DNA of 64,000 nt, taken from the NCBI GenBank assembly GCA_000310025.1, contig FN648536.1:78946-142945 (forward strand), given 5' to 3'. A program made the translations under genes and the position numbers. Position 1 is the stretch's first letter. Each line of letters starts with the position of its first letter. This document shows positions 11,165-23,310 of the stretch, one piece after another. The DNA is from Ectocarpus siliculosus. Lineage: Eukaryota; Sar; Phaeophyceae; Ectocarpales; Ectocarpaceae. The notes beneath the pieces are model-generated. The model saw only the letters and a program-made list of their open reading frames with translations. It did not search any database and was not told where the DNA came from.

Positions 11165-14100
11165 TCAGTAGTCGAGAAAGGCAAACAAGCCAGCCACCAC
11201 CTTGTTCCTATCGGCAGGTACCTTGGAAACATCATCCAGGATAAAGAACGAGAAAGGCAAACAAGCCAGCCACCACCTTGTTCCTATCGGCAGGTACCTT
11301 GGAAACATCATCCAGGATAAAGAAACGTGCTCCTGAGTGATAAACACATACCATCGACTCACCGAGCGTACTTTAGGCGGAACGACTCCCGCGCCCCGTA
11401 GCTAGGAGCGACTTTGTTCGAGAACATGTCAATCCTGGACCAAGAAAGCGAGGGGGGCGAAGGGAGGTTTTTTTCCTTTGAGATCGGGGGATCCATGGGT
11501 TCGCTGGGAGCACCGTCGACGTGTTGGTTGCCTGCACAGCCCGCATGTATATACATGCAAGGCCCAACTCAGGAAACATTTTTGGCTTCTCGACGGCGCG
11601 TATTTTCTCAGAAACGTCGTAGAAACGTTCAGGCGACCGGATTTACACATTGAAAGCTCGTGAACATTTGGGGAGGCCAAATTGGTGTCTCCTCACCCGT
11701 CCAGTTCCTCCTCGAACGCGGTCATGTCGTTGGAGTCGAACAACCGGTCTTGCTGGGGCGTCTCGCACTGGCAAGGGGTAGACAAGACGCATGGCGCGCC
11801 CACACGAGCACACCCATCATCGCGGAGGGCATCACACGGAGGGAGGAGTGGGGGGGGGCGTACTCTGAGGTTTCGCATGCCTTAGCGGTTAGAGGAGCAT
11901 TGACCACGCGTCCTCGAGAGGACAGAGAATTGTTCCCACCGGAGCATTGTTCCCACAGGACCGATCACCGATGGCCAACCGTTCCTTTTTACTTTCTATG
12001 GGTGGCTCGTAAACGTGGGAGGAGTGGGGCACCAACACAGACGCGGCAGCCAGGGGCGACAAGAGAACATTAAACTAAAATCAGTTCATTGTGCAACATC
12101 TTTGGAGATGTCTGACGATATCATCATACACAACGAGGGTGCGTGAAGATGAAAATTCACCCGAATTTGGCCAGGACGAGACCACACTTCAAACATGGAG
12201 ATGGGCACAGCTCATGCAGAGGGAATGCATACACGCAGCGGGGCACTAGCGCAGAAGACTGGGTGGTGCCAAAGCAATCTCTTGCTCGCGGTACACAACA
12301 CCACCCCCCAACCTTCCCAGAAAATCAGACCCATCAGCATTCAGACAAGGGTACACGCACACACGACGATGCAGAAATGTTTATTGCAGATGGTCAACAT
12401 GCCGCATCCCCGGAGCCGATCCACGACTACATTCTTGCCGCACGGCCGTTGATGTCGCAAGGGTCTCACTCAAAGGCCATTCGAACGAAACCAAAGGTCC
12501 AGCTCGTGGGGTACAATGACACTTGTCTCTATGGCGAAAGTGCTATCGCGGTTCTTGGACACCCATTAAGCAGGCGATTTTTCGGAAACGGTTCTTACTC
12601 GAGCCGACCAATGGGGGCGTTCTTGGCACCTATTCAGTCTGATCTTAACCTGATAGTGATTTATCACGCAAACCGATCCGTGTACAGTACGCAGGGCGCA
12701 AAAAACAGAAGAACAGACCGTTACAAGTTTTTAGCGTACTCTCATTGTCCATTGCCTCATTCGAGGCAGCACGGCTACGACCTATGTATCTACCAACCCG
12801 TCAATCCACCGGCGGTGGGCGTGCCGCTGACCTTGATGACATCGACTTCCGAATATTATGGTGCCGCGAAAGCTCAAGAAGACCGCAAAACATGAGGCGT
12901 AGTAGAGAAAGCTCGGGCGGGCTGCCGTTCACAAGTTGCTGTTACTCCTGCCTACTCGCGACGTATGCATAGATGCCGAAAATCAAACAGGCCGCACGCG
13001 TGAAATATCAAAGCAATCAAACGGCCCGACAGGGCTGAAAGAGCACAAATTCCACGATCCCACCAAACGCAATCCCCTTTCCGGCACCACGCGAAGATTT
13101 TCGTGAAGCTGCCTGTTTGATCCGACAAGGGTTAGGTTTTCATCCATGTCCAACAGCGCTCTGGTTGCGTGCGAGTGCCGCCGCTTGAACAAAAGCAAAA
13201 AAAAAAAGGGGGAAGCCGAAAGAAAACGTGCATCACTCAGGTGCAAAATGCGGAAAAAGTGGCAATCCACTTTAGACTTACAAACTTCTGCAGCTCTTCC
13301 CGCTCTTGGTAGATGCTCTCCGGCATGTAGGTGAGGCGAGTCACAGGCGCCTCCTTCCTACCACCAATCCCGAACAGCGCCTGGGCCGGGCCGGCCGAGG
13401 CGGTCATCATCATCACGGCAGCGGCAACACCGATTAAGGCCACCGACATCCTTCGGCGCCACGCAGCGACTCGCGCCCTCGTCCCCTTGCTGAGATGCCC
13501 AGAACGCGTCACAGGGGGGGAGAACGAGTTAGAGGCTGAAGGAAGGCCAGATGCAAAGCAAGACACAAAAATACGTTTGTTTTTCCCGTTCTCCCAGCGG
13601 TAATGAGCGCCAAGCAACAGGGGGATGCTGTTTGGATCGGGGTGGGTTCGCCTAGGGTACCCGGCGTACCTGACGGTGAGACTTGCATACACCTAGCTGT
13701 TGGTTGCTCCTAGTGTACACCCAGCCGCCGCCGCCGCGGCCATAGGCAGCTCCTCGCCAGCCACCACAAACGGACCAACCGGACCGCCGTGCAACTCAAC
13801 CATGACATCACCCAACAACCCCGCCTGAAACCACCCATCGCACCAGACGAACCGGACAAGAAACCAAGAGACCACTGCAAAAGAGTCCGTCGCCAGTCGA
13901 ACTCTGAATCATAGTCCCAGCAAAACAACAACCCCGTCCAAACCACAAAGCACTCGAGGGCACCCTATCGGGACTGCGTCAGGAGGGAAACATGGACACG
14001 AACCAAACCCGCCTCACGCAAAGCTTTCCGCCGAAAAAAAACGTTTCCATGGCAAATCCAGCACTAGCAACTGTGGAGGGCGAGGAGCGATCACCGTTTC

Positions 14101-16052
14101 TCGCAAATTAACATGACTGATGCCGGGAAATGGAGCCCTCCCCCCGCTAGCTACTCACATTTGACCAGCGCGAGAATAGTCTAATGGCTGGAGAGACAGC
14201 CCAAGATGATCAAAAATCAACTCAAACTCCCAGAGCACCCACAACAGGCACACGCCACTCAGCGGAACATCGTGTCTCCGATCTCGAAGCACTCCTGCCA
14301 TGCCCCCAAATGTTGGAAGGTCGAACGACAACCTCCCAACAATAAAGCTAGTCCGGGAAGAACTGGAAACGTCTACACTCTTTGGCGGAAACGGCCACAA
14401 CTCTTTCTACGTCGTCTCCAAACACATGGCAGGCAGTAGCAAGCACACACGAGCGCAGAGCACGACTGCGTGAAACACGGTACACGACATGTATCGGGGG
14501 CAGGGGGGGGGCGCACCCCGTCATTAGGTGGTTAACAATCACCTGGACTTGCTGACCCCGCGCTCCACCGCTTGCCGCACAAACCGCAAAACCGCCGCAG
14601 GCCGAGCGAAGCGGGTGCGCCGCGCTGCAACAGCCTCCCCCTCCCCACCTCCCTCCTTCCCACCGACGGCGCCCCCGTTGCGCCCTCCCTCGTTCATCCC
14701 CCCTTCACCTTCCCGGAAGCCCAACCTCCGTGTCGACATAGCTTTCCGGTTCCTACCGTGGAATGCCGGCGTGCTTGATAGGGAGGCCCGGAACGTCATT
14801 CCGCCCGCAGGTCGACCTCTGGGCGGGCTACTACAGCAAGCGGGGGCGAATGCCTGGCGGAGGCCGAGAGGGGCAGGGGATTGTACCACATCAGTAGGGT
14901 TTCCTTGGGGTCTGTTGTGATGTGACTTTGCTCGTACTTTGGAGACAAACTCTTCTCTGCTGACCCGTACGGTGAACGGGAGGGGAAACTATTGTCTGGA
15001 CTGAGTTCAGGTTGGACGTTGTCCGAGTGAACGGCGGCGGATGCGAACCCCCGGCTGCTTGGAGCCTACAAGTATGCATGCGAACAGCACCCCATGCAGT
15101 GCGGCACTTTCGTAGAATAGCACTGCCCCTGCTGTGGTGCAGGCATCCGCTTGCCGAGGTACGCCGGCGAGCTCGGAATGGGTATGAATGTGCATGATGA
15201 ATCTAGACTAGATTGCTACATGCGATGAGGTAAATGCGAAAATCAGTCGTACCCATTGCGGTAAAACAGCAATCATGTTCTTATGAACTGGCGCTTTCGT
15301 CTACACCAGTGTTCGGGTGTGTTGTCGATGCTTCAAAACCGGCATGCGGTTTGCGAAGAAAAACACTGGATGCCAAAGAGGCGTCGCCATTGAATGTGGG
15401 TGAGCACCAATGTAAACGCCACCTGTGGCTGAGCTCAATTGTTAGACATTCATTCCACAGCAGTTGCGACCAATGGTGCTGTGCAGGGACACCAAATGAG
15501 ATACAAGAGAGCAGTAGACGCCTGAGCTATACATGTAGACAGCGCCCACCCTCGGCGATCCCAAGATGCAAGATGTTCCCTGCATGCTCATGAGAGAGCA
15601 AGCAGCAACGGCCACAACACATAAATCGCTACCCAACATTGGCGGCGATCCCAAGATGTGAGTGAGTGGGTTCCCCCCTGTCAACATGTGGAGAGTACAC
15701 AGCCGGCTGGAAGCCAGACGTTATGGGATTGGAGCATGCAACACATGATGCGAGCCAAACTACAACTTATCAGGTGCGCCGCACGCACGGCCCGACACGT
15801 TGCAACAAGACAGAGAGACAGACAGCCAACCCACCAGCGAATATGTACCGACACATGCAAGCGACGGACTGCATCCACCCTACATGTGCTGGAAACAAGC
15901 TTTGAGGGCACACTTACCGACGTAGTCGCATGCACTGGTCGCCCTGGAGCCAGCCCCCGGCCCGCGCCTACAACAAACGCATCCCCTGGACCGCAGATCA
16001 ACGCAATCACGACCGCTGCCGCAAGGACAGAGCGTACAATCTTCGTCATCAT
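11165..16052 (-). CDS. Plastid (thylakoid-lumen) protein, PsbQ-like, at least five exons
   Basis: Exons: 16052-15918, about 13485-13282, 11767-11697, 11434-11363, and a last exon within 11332-11165. Exon 1 starts MMTKIVRSVLAAAVVIALI and ends its hydrophobic core with GDAFVVG, a heterokont signal peptide plus transit peptide. Exon 2 adds AAWRRRMSVALIGVAAAV...AQA-LFG, which looks like a second, thylakoid-transfer signal. Exons 3-5 give EEELDG-IDMFSNK, ARESFRLKYAR and a helix like FFILDDVSKVPADRNKVV, resembling the last helices of PsbQ, an extrinsic photosystem II subunit. Joins 1-2, 2-3 and 3-4 agree in phase. The last does not: exon 4 ends in phase 2, while the FFILDD frame needs phase 1. A 76-bp tandem duplication lies exactly there. 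The family call is tentative; the targeting call is firmer. Confidence 0.55.
11174..11325. repeat. 76-bp tandem duplication at the 3' end of the PsbQ-like gene
   Basis: Two essentially identical 76-bp units, starting at 11174 and 11250, both contain CAAGCCAGCCACCACC and CAGGTACCTTGG. On the minus strand each codes for the C-terminal helix of the neighbouring gene. The period is not a multiple of three, so read-through changes frame between units. Confidence 0.9.
11850..12015 (-). mobile_element. 5'-truncated LINE 3' end with poly(C) terminus
   Basis: The sequence matches the extreme 3' end of the LINE at 22466-23310, including the end of its coding frame, GACCGATCACCGATGGCCAA, CGCGTCCTCGAGAGGAC and the tRNA-like module, ending on the minus strand in GAGTACGC followed by nine C. 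It carries a short internal insertion relative to that copy. It sits in the intron between exons 2 and 3 of the PsbQ-like gene, on the same strand as the gene. Confidence 0.75.
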
Positions 16053-17520
16053 CTGGCCGGAAGACAGGCCCGCAAGCAGTCCGACACAGCTCAAGCCAAG
16101 ATAGACTCGATATCTGCAACGAGGCTAGGCGAGAAAAGCGGCAACGGCGCGCTCTCTCGGCTCCTGCCTGCTGTGCTGCTGCTGCTCTTCACATGGCATT
16201 ATGGGGGGGGTCGTGATATTGTAAGGGGGGTGGGCCACCAACTATTGTACATCCGCGGGGTGCGGTTGCGGCATGATCGACGTGCATGAAAAATGTCGTG
16301 CCGCTTTTCTTTGTTTTGTGCCATGGTGTGGCAATCCACAACAGCACGGGCGCTTGGAAACAGGGCAAAGCGTGGGCACGAGTAGAAAATCCAGCCACAT
16401 CACTTGAGCGGGGTGGTCTCACGCGGGGTCTCGCCGATTTCCCTCTGAGGTAAGGTTGGTTTCGTGATCGCCTTTGATCCAATTTTTCCAATTTTTTGCC
16501 CTGAAAACCCTGTCAGGATACAGCAGAGCAGCGGAGAGAAACAAACACGGAACAAAAACACCGCAAGGACACACACCAACGCAGCGGCGTGGCTTGTACC
16601 CAGGTTCTCAGTCGTGGTGATGGGGTAGTTGTCGGTAAGGGCGGAGAGTGTTGGCCAGCATTTATGTAGCCGTTGCTGTGGCGGTGCGTGCAGGGGTGGG
16701 AGCTCTTTGTGCGTGCTGGAGGTCCAAGGGCCGCTCATTATCCTCTTCTCGTTCAAGTCAATGTTGTACAAGTTACTCGACTGCTTTAGCGCCACTTCGT
16801 TGGTAAAAGACAAGATTCCTCCTCTACCATGGGCATAGAGGCGCAGGAAAGCACCTGCGTCTCTGCACCAGCTGCTGTCTGCATGACCATTGACTTTGGG
16901 CGTAGGCATACTTGCACATCAGTTTTGTTTTGAAGTGGCATCGAGCCAAATGGTTAAATGTGCTCACAAGGAAGACAATCCAGTTGAGTGGATGCAGCGT
17001 TGCAGACCAATGCGCTTCATGTTTGCTTGACAAGGGTGTGGACAGCACACATTTTCCAAACCTTCTACCTTTGTGATCTAACCGCCGGTTCGGCAAGAAG
17101 CAAGCACCCGTCAGTGAGGCACGTTTATTTACAAGGAGAGACGGGAAGGCTGATTGCCGACGGTACCTTGACCCCTTCACCTGGTGAAAAAAGACGACGC
17201 AACGATATTCGTCGCCCGGCCTGGCTACGTGTTTTCGCCCTCGCTTCGCATACGAATGCACTGAACTTACAGCATGAGGGATTGACTTCCGTAGTCACCC
17301 CGGCTCCCTGGCAAGCGGAGTTTGTTGCAGATCTATTGCGGCTTCTGGAACACGCTATAGCCAGAGAGCAAAGCACACACGACTGGGTATATTGTACGCA
17401 CCGGGAACCGGTGAGAGACTTGCCACGGCCTCCTGGGTTGAGATGCTGTAGAATTCTAACTCGGTGTAGCGCAGCGCCGACGACACAGAAGGACCTCCCA
17501 TGTAGACTAGAGAGGGGAGG
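16053..17520. other. Stretch without a recognised gene
   Basis: Upstream of the PsbQ-like start, this should contain its promoter, but no core element was recognised. A 255-codon frame (16988-17755, +) runs into the following repeat and is not credible as a gene. Confidence 0.4.
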
Positions 17521-17930
17521 AGGGGGGGGGGGTGTACTCATAGTCGCGCATACCGTAGTCGCTAGACCATTGACCTCGCATCCCTACAAAGCCGGGACGG
17601 GCACGACGGGTTCTCACCGGACCAGGCTCTCACATCACCAAGCGCGAAGCACCGTGAGGTATTCGGTGGGTCGCATGACGGGTGCGTTGCATCCTGCAAA
17701 GGATGTTCGGCATCTTGTGCATGCTTCCTTGCGTACGGATGACCGCTGCGTATGACTTAATTTATTTTCTGGTGCTTTCACTTCCAGAGACAGTTGTAAG
17801 CACTGCTGTGTAACTGCTTAACCAATTTAGCCCAACGTGGTGCGATCACCCCCCGGAGTGAAGGTTCTCGACCCCGCACAACATGATCTACTCGACCACC
17901 ATTATGTTGTTGTTGTCTTCACATTAAAAA
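17521..17930 (-). mobile_element. SINE-like repeat with tRNA-like 3' module (copy 2)
   Basis: Inverted relative to 5255-5705 and similar over its length. Reading the minus strand, it ends with GGTCAATGGTCTAGCGACTA, GGTATGC, GAGTACACC and a run of C (plus-strand G-run near 17522-17532). The start is marked by the shared TCGACCCCGCACAACATGAT block. No reading frame. Confidence 0.65.
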
Positions 17931-18410
17931 CCGTTCCGTTCTCTCTGCTCACCTTCTTCTGCCCGTACTAGTCTAACGCTTGGCTGGGTCGATTCCCGTG
18001 GTCACAGGCTAACTTACCCAAAAAAAGGAATACGAAAATAAAACGGACCCGAAGGGTCCGCTAGCCAATAAAAGTCAACGACAGATAGTCTAGACCACTC
18101 CGCTCGCCTCTCTGTACGCTATGCGAGGTAACCCTATAGATTGGAAGAAGATAGAAAAAGTAAAACGAAAAAGAAAAAGAAAAAGAACGGGAAAAAGAAA
18201 AAGGAAAAGCAAAAGAAGAAGAAAGGAATAGAGCAGATGTAGAGAAGCAAAGGGAAAGAGAACGACACAGACAGAGAAAGACACACGCCTCAGCGACAAA
18301 CAACAAACAAACAAACAGAACAACCCAAAACAACACAAGATAAAGCGGGCCACTCGAGCCCGCTCATGCACGTCATCGCTCGCGGGGGGTTGGTGCAATG
18401 GTGCAGTGCT
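17931..18410. repeat. Spacer with a purine-rich tract
   Basis: No gene seen. From about 18148 to 18330 the plus strand is almost all A and G, in GAAAAAGAAAAAG-like units, a low-complexity tract immediately downstream of the 3' end of the LINE. Confidence 0.7.
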
Positions 18411-21400
18411 GGGGGGGGGGGGGGGGGGAGATAAGTCAAGCAAGAGGTTCATTTCGGCACGGTGTTTCGCGCCACTCGGCCAGCCTCTTCGTGTTTCCTG
18501 CCTTTCCTCGCCGTCTCGTCCGCCTGCTGTACCCCTCCCACCCCCGTGGTTGTTGCCGTGTCCGTGTTGTCGGGCTTTTTGTTTCGTTTGAGCGCTCGTT
18601 GTCGGCTAGCCTCCTCTTCCTTCTTGTGCCAGGAGGCCATGAACCTCTTAGCTCCCTGCAGTACCCCTGTATGCCACGGTACCCCCCCGTTTACCTTCGC
18701 TGCTTCCATCCAAGTTGTTTCCGGGACTCGAAAGAAGCATGGCTCGGCGTCCGTAGATCCGTGCTCTGCTTCGAACATCTTGAGGTCGTCCTTCAGGCAC
18801 ATCTGCCAGTTTTGCTCCGGTTTCCCTCTGCCTGGGCCCTCCCCCCCCACCAGTTCGCCAAGCATCACCCTTTTCGGGAGTCGTCCGCCTGGCTACCTTA
18901 CCAGCGCTCCCGCGAACAGCAGGCGCCGTTGCCGGATAGTGGTTTCCACGCTCTGGCACCCTACCCTCTTCAGGGTCTGGGCGTAGGAAAGCTGCCGGTA
19001 GGTGCCCTTCTTGCGTTGGTAACCGATAACTCGCAGGAGCAGTCGGTGGTGTATCGTCCGCAACGTCCGGTATTGGTCTTAACGTGGGGCCCATGTTATG
19101 CAGCCGTACAGCAGTGCCTCCATCGCCTCGGCCTGGAGCAGGCGAGTCTTCAGTCGGAACGGTGCTTTCGGCCTGTCGACGAGCTCCTGGCTATATCTCC
19201 TGACGCATGCCCACGCCGTTCTGCTCCGGTATTGATCTCACGGGTGAGGTCGCCATGTTCGTTGACGAGGCCACCTAGGTACCGGAATTCAGGCGTCTGG
19301 GCATACCTCTGCCCTGCTGCCTCGATGATCAGCGGTGGCGGCGGGGGGGGCGGTGGTGTTGTTGTGTGCTTCTCCTTTGCGCGCATCAAGAACGTCTCCG
19401 TCTTCTTCTCCGATACCGTCAGCCCGAACTCCCGAACACCTCCACGATGACGTTCATCATTCTCGCCAGTCTTTCGGCAGACCTCGATACGACGCCGGCG
19501 TCATCGGCATACAGCATCCCCCATACCGCCCTCCACACTCGGTCAAGTGGTGTCCTCGCCCCTGCTCCCGTCTCCTCCTCCAGGTACACGAGGTTCTCCA
19601 GAATAACACCATCCTCGCTGAATCGAATGGCAACGACCTCGATGACCGCGGCGAAGAAGATATTGAACAGCAGTGGGGACAGTGCACACCCTTGTCGTAG
19701 GCCTTGTGTGACCAAGAACCAGGCCGAAAACTCTCCGTCGTCCATCCGCACCCGCGCCCGCATTCCGTCGTGGAATTGGCGGATGACGGCGATCATCTCA
19801 TCACGAATCCCGGCCCTGGCCAGGACCTTCCACAGCAGCTCTCGGTCCACCGAATCATACGCCTTCTTCAGGTCGACGAAGCACATGTAGAGTGGTATTT
19901 TCTTTTTCCGCCCCAACTCCTGGAGTCGGCGCACGACGAACAGCATGTCGATGGTGGATCGCCCGGGTCGCAACCCGCATTGTTCCTCCGGGAGGATGTT
20001 GTTGGTTTCGCAGAAGGCGCTTAGGCGGTTGGTGATAATCTTGATGGGGACCTTGCCTACGTGAGATAGGAGCGAGATACCCCTGACTTTGTTGCAGTTG
20101 AACCGGTTACCCTTCTTGTACAACACCTTGATGGTTGCGTCCTTCCACTCTTGGGAGATCTTTCCTCCGTTCCACACCTCAACGAGGGTGCCACGGAGGT
20201 GCTCCAGGACGATAGGTTTCTCGTCGTCGGCGTCGATCTTGAGCAATTCTGCAGGAAGGAGTCATTGCCGGGTGCCTTCCAGTTCTGCAGTCCTTTCGTT
20301 GCCCGTTCCACTTCCTCGAGGTCTGGCACCGCTCCCAAGCGTCGAGTGCCACGTGTCGCCGGTCGCTGTGTCACTTGTTCGATGATGTCTGGGTTCAGGG
20401 TGGGGGACTTGGTGTTGAGGAGGGTGCCGAAGAATCTCGCCCATCGCTGGAATATGTCGTTCTTTCTCCGGAGCAGCACGCCATTCTCGTCCGCAACGGG
20501 CTGCTGTCCTCCCGCTTGTCTCCCACTGAGCCCCACTGATCTCTTGAGGTGTTGGTAGAGGCCTCGCACATCGCGGTCCTTGTAGATCGCTTCGAGTCCC
20601 GTCACATATTTGTCCAGGTGGGCATATATGCCCGTTTCGACTGCTGCGGCCACTCCCTTACACGCTGCTTTCAGGGCCCTCCACGATGTTGTGTTCAACT
20701 TGTTCTTCATCGCTCGGCGCGCTTCCCGCCGTTCGGTGAGGGCCTCCTCCAATGCTGCTCTTGTCTCAGGGGTCTCACACCATTCCTGCGTGTGTCGTCT
20801 CCGCGGTTCCTCGGGTAGTATCGCCCTCGCCGCTTCGAGGAGAGCATTGGTGAACTCGGTCGCCTTCTCCGGGGTGGTGGTCACTCGTTCGCCCTGCTGG
20901 TGGTCGAGGTTGAGGAGGAACCGCGTAGTCACCTCCCATCGCGTTGCTTCGACCTGCAGTTCCCGTCGGTCGAATTGCTTCTGTTTCGGTTTGGTCCGGA
21001 CTGCTCGGTTGTGGGCAAGCCTGCCACCGAGGTTGACGGTGGCTATCACCATGTTGTGATCTGAGTCCGCCTTGACTGGGTATACCGGCTGGGGGATGAC
21101 AACCATGTTAGACACTCGGCCGCGGTGTGTCTGCCGCGTTAGAATGTAGTCGAGGCGCCAGCGGTCGGTCCCTGACGCACCGTTGGAGGTGTGCCATATT
21201 CCACCCTTGCGTGTCTCGAAGAACGTGTTCGCGAGTGCTAGCTTGTTTCTCGCTGCGAAGGTCAGCAGTAGTCTGCCATTCTCGTTTAGCTCATCACGCC
21301 CGTGTATCCCCATGACGCCCTCGTCTTCCCCATCCATCCTCTCTCCCGTCCGAGCATTGGCGTCCATCAGGATATACACGCACTCTTTGGAGGGAATCCT

Positions 21401-22465
21401 CCGCACGAGATTGTCAAGTTTTACCCAGAACTCTGTCTTGCTGTCAGCGGCAGCGACCTCGGTTGGGGCGTACGCAGCAACGAAGTTGACAGCTCCGCGG
21501 TGGCCCCTCATCTCAAACCTCATGGCCATGAGGCGTTCATCGACATAGTTCGTGGTGAAAGTGGAGGTCTTGCACAGTGACTCTTTACCGGCTTTTCCCA
21601 CACCGTGGATATTACGCTTCTCCGTACCACAGCAGAGCACTCGGAAACCCGCTGCTGCGAACTCCGTTTGACCTGGTCTCCTGGTCTCCTGTAGCCCTAC
21701 CACCGATACATCTTGCTTCGCTGCCTCGTGTAGGATATTGAAGGCTCGCCCGTATCCATTCTTCCCGTTTACAGCCAGAGTCCGCACATTCCAGCTTGCT
21801 ACCCTAAGAGGTCGACCCTGCTGTCTCTCTCGGGCGGTGCGTGCTGCTCTCTTAGCCAGCCTACGCTTCGCCCGTCCCCTCCTTTTCCTCTTTCGTGCCA
21901 TCTTTTTTGTCATTGTTTAATTGTTTTGCGGGCTCTCGGGCTAACGTACAAGTTACCCCGGTGCTTGCCTTTTGTCCCAGCGAGTTGTCTTGTCCCGGAG
22001 CGGTGCGGCCCTCCAGCTCTGGACCGTCTCCTTTCCCCTCTCTGGTGCATATCCCCACGGTGGTCACCGTGATATCTGCTGCTGCATGGCCCCGGTGTCC
22101 AAGCCGGGGCGTCTGGATTTAGTCTCATTTGCAGCTACCCAAGTCGGCTAGGCCGCGAGCTACCCCGATCTTACGACAGCGGTAGTTCCCGGCCGCCAAA
22201 CTCAGGATCCCCTTCTGATCAGTGCTAGGGACTGTGTATCCGTCTTTGTTGGGTGGTGTTTCGAGGTCTAAGTCCACTTACGGACCTCGACCCACCCCAG
22301 CAGGGAGCGTGGCAGGCCGGGAATTGGTCGACTTTAGCGTTACTGCAAAAAGCCGGAGAAAAACAAAGAAGCGGTAACCTGGTTGCCAAGCTCACGAAGT
22401 GATCGGCTTGTTTTACAACGTCGTTGCCAAGCGACGAAAATCCAACCCCGATGGCAAACACCTAC
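18411..22465 (-). mobile_element. LINE (non-LTR retrotransposon) with APE-type endonuclease and reverse transcriptase, frameshifted
   Basis: The ATG at 21913 opens a basic leader and an endonuclease domain with SWNVRTL, GLQETRRPGQ, AYAPTE, DANARTGERMDG, DYILTR and SDHNMVIATVN. The reverse transcriptase follows: [61 protein letters not shown] and YADDAG. A C-terminal region with GELVGGEGPGRGKPEQNW ends at a stop at 18449. Frames change near 20262 (between GNDS and LPAELLKID), near 19425 (before [10 protein letters not shown]) and at least once more between 19240 and 18870, so this copy cannot make one protein. On the minus strand it ends about 20 bp past the stop in a run of 18 C (plus 18411-18428). 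The 5' limit is uncertain; 21914-22465 is probably 5' UTR. RTE-like or a related endonuclease-bearing clade. Confidence 0.9.
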
Positions 22466-23310
22466 GGGGGGGGGGGGGCGTACTCTTATGTTTTGCATGC
22501 CTTGGCGGTTAGACCATTGACCACGCGTCCTCGAGAGGACGGAGCATTGTTCCCACAGGACCGATCACCGATGGCCAATCGTTCCTTCCTACTTCCAAAG
22601 GTGGCTCAAAAATGTCTTCCCTAGTCTGTCTATCCTAACGATATCCCTTCCCGCCTTTTCGAACCACTTCCTACTCCCCAGTACAGCTACCGTCCTCTCC
22701 TCTCTATTGTATGCCTGAAACATCTCCCTGTACGTCCCTTGTATCTTTCGCTGATCAGTCATGTTCACTTCCCTCTCCTCTTCGTACCACGGACATTCCG
22801 CGACTACATGAACACGGTCTTCCCATTCGAAGCCGCAATCACATTTGAACTTGTCGTCCTCGTCGTCTACCGTCCTATATCTTTGTCGACGTTCTCGAAG
22901 GCCTATGTCCCCGGTCCTGAATTTGACCTTAAGCTTTGTCCCTGCATCCATTGGCCCATGTAGGTATATCCTTGCACCCTTTTCCTTCTTTCAACATTCC
23001 GTACACTTCTAGACCCTCCTTATCCTTGGTGTCTTTCCTTAGATTCTGTTTTTCTCTCTCGGCACAAGCAACAGATTTCTTCTCCTTGAACCCCTGCATA
23101 TCCTCCGTTTCCAGCGTTTCTTCTTCGTCGATGTCTAACCCCTTCCATACGTCATCTACAACCTTGACCCATTCCGTGGGTTGTCTACCCCTCTTTTTGT
23201 TTGCCCACTTCGCCTCCCATACTATTCTCGGCAACCTCTCCTCTCCCATCCCGCACATGCGATACTGCCATGTCAGCTTCCTTGTGTCTCTTCCCGACCG
23301 TGGGGATTAG
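22466..23310 (-). mobile_element. Second LINE, 3' part only, with tRNA-like poly(C) end
   Basis: The frame contains RLPRIVWEAKWANKKRGRQP and, after a frame change near 22940, a Cys/His cluster (CDCGFEWEDRVHVVAECPWY) typical of LINE C-termini, ending with the stop at 22589. The 3' UTR holds GGACCGATCACCGATGGCCAA-like sequence (reverse complement), then GGTCAATGGTCTA, GGCATGC and GAGTACGC, closing in 13 C (plus 22466-22478). It abuts the 5' side of the larger LINE in the same orientation. The reverse transcriptase core is missing, so the copy is 5'-truncated. Confidence 0.82.

Noticed and set aside
12143-12895. 250-codon plus-strand frame
   Set aside because: No domain, no codon bias like the confirmed exons, and it lies inside an intron of the PsbQ-like gene; taken as chance.
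13693-13875. Protein-like minus frame LLGDVMVELHGGPVGPF
   Set aside because: Lies in the first intron of the PsbQ-like gene; no splice sites join it in phase with exons 1 and 2.
16988-17755. 255-codon plus-strand frame
   Set aside because: It runs through the G-run and body of a SINE-like repeat and has no motif.
18398-19450. 350-codon plus-strand frame
   Set aside because: Antisense of the LINE reverse-transcriptase C-terminal region.
20549-21548. Several long plus-strand frames
   Set aside because: Antisense shadows of the LINE endonuclease domain, which carries clear motifs on the minus strand.
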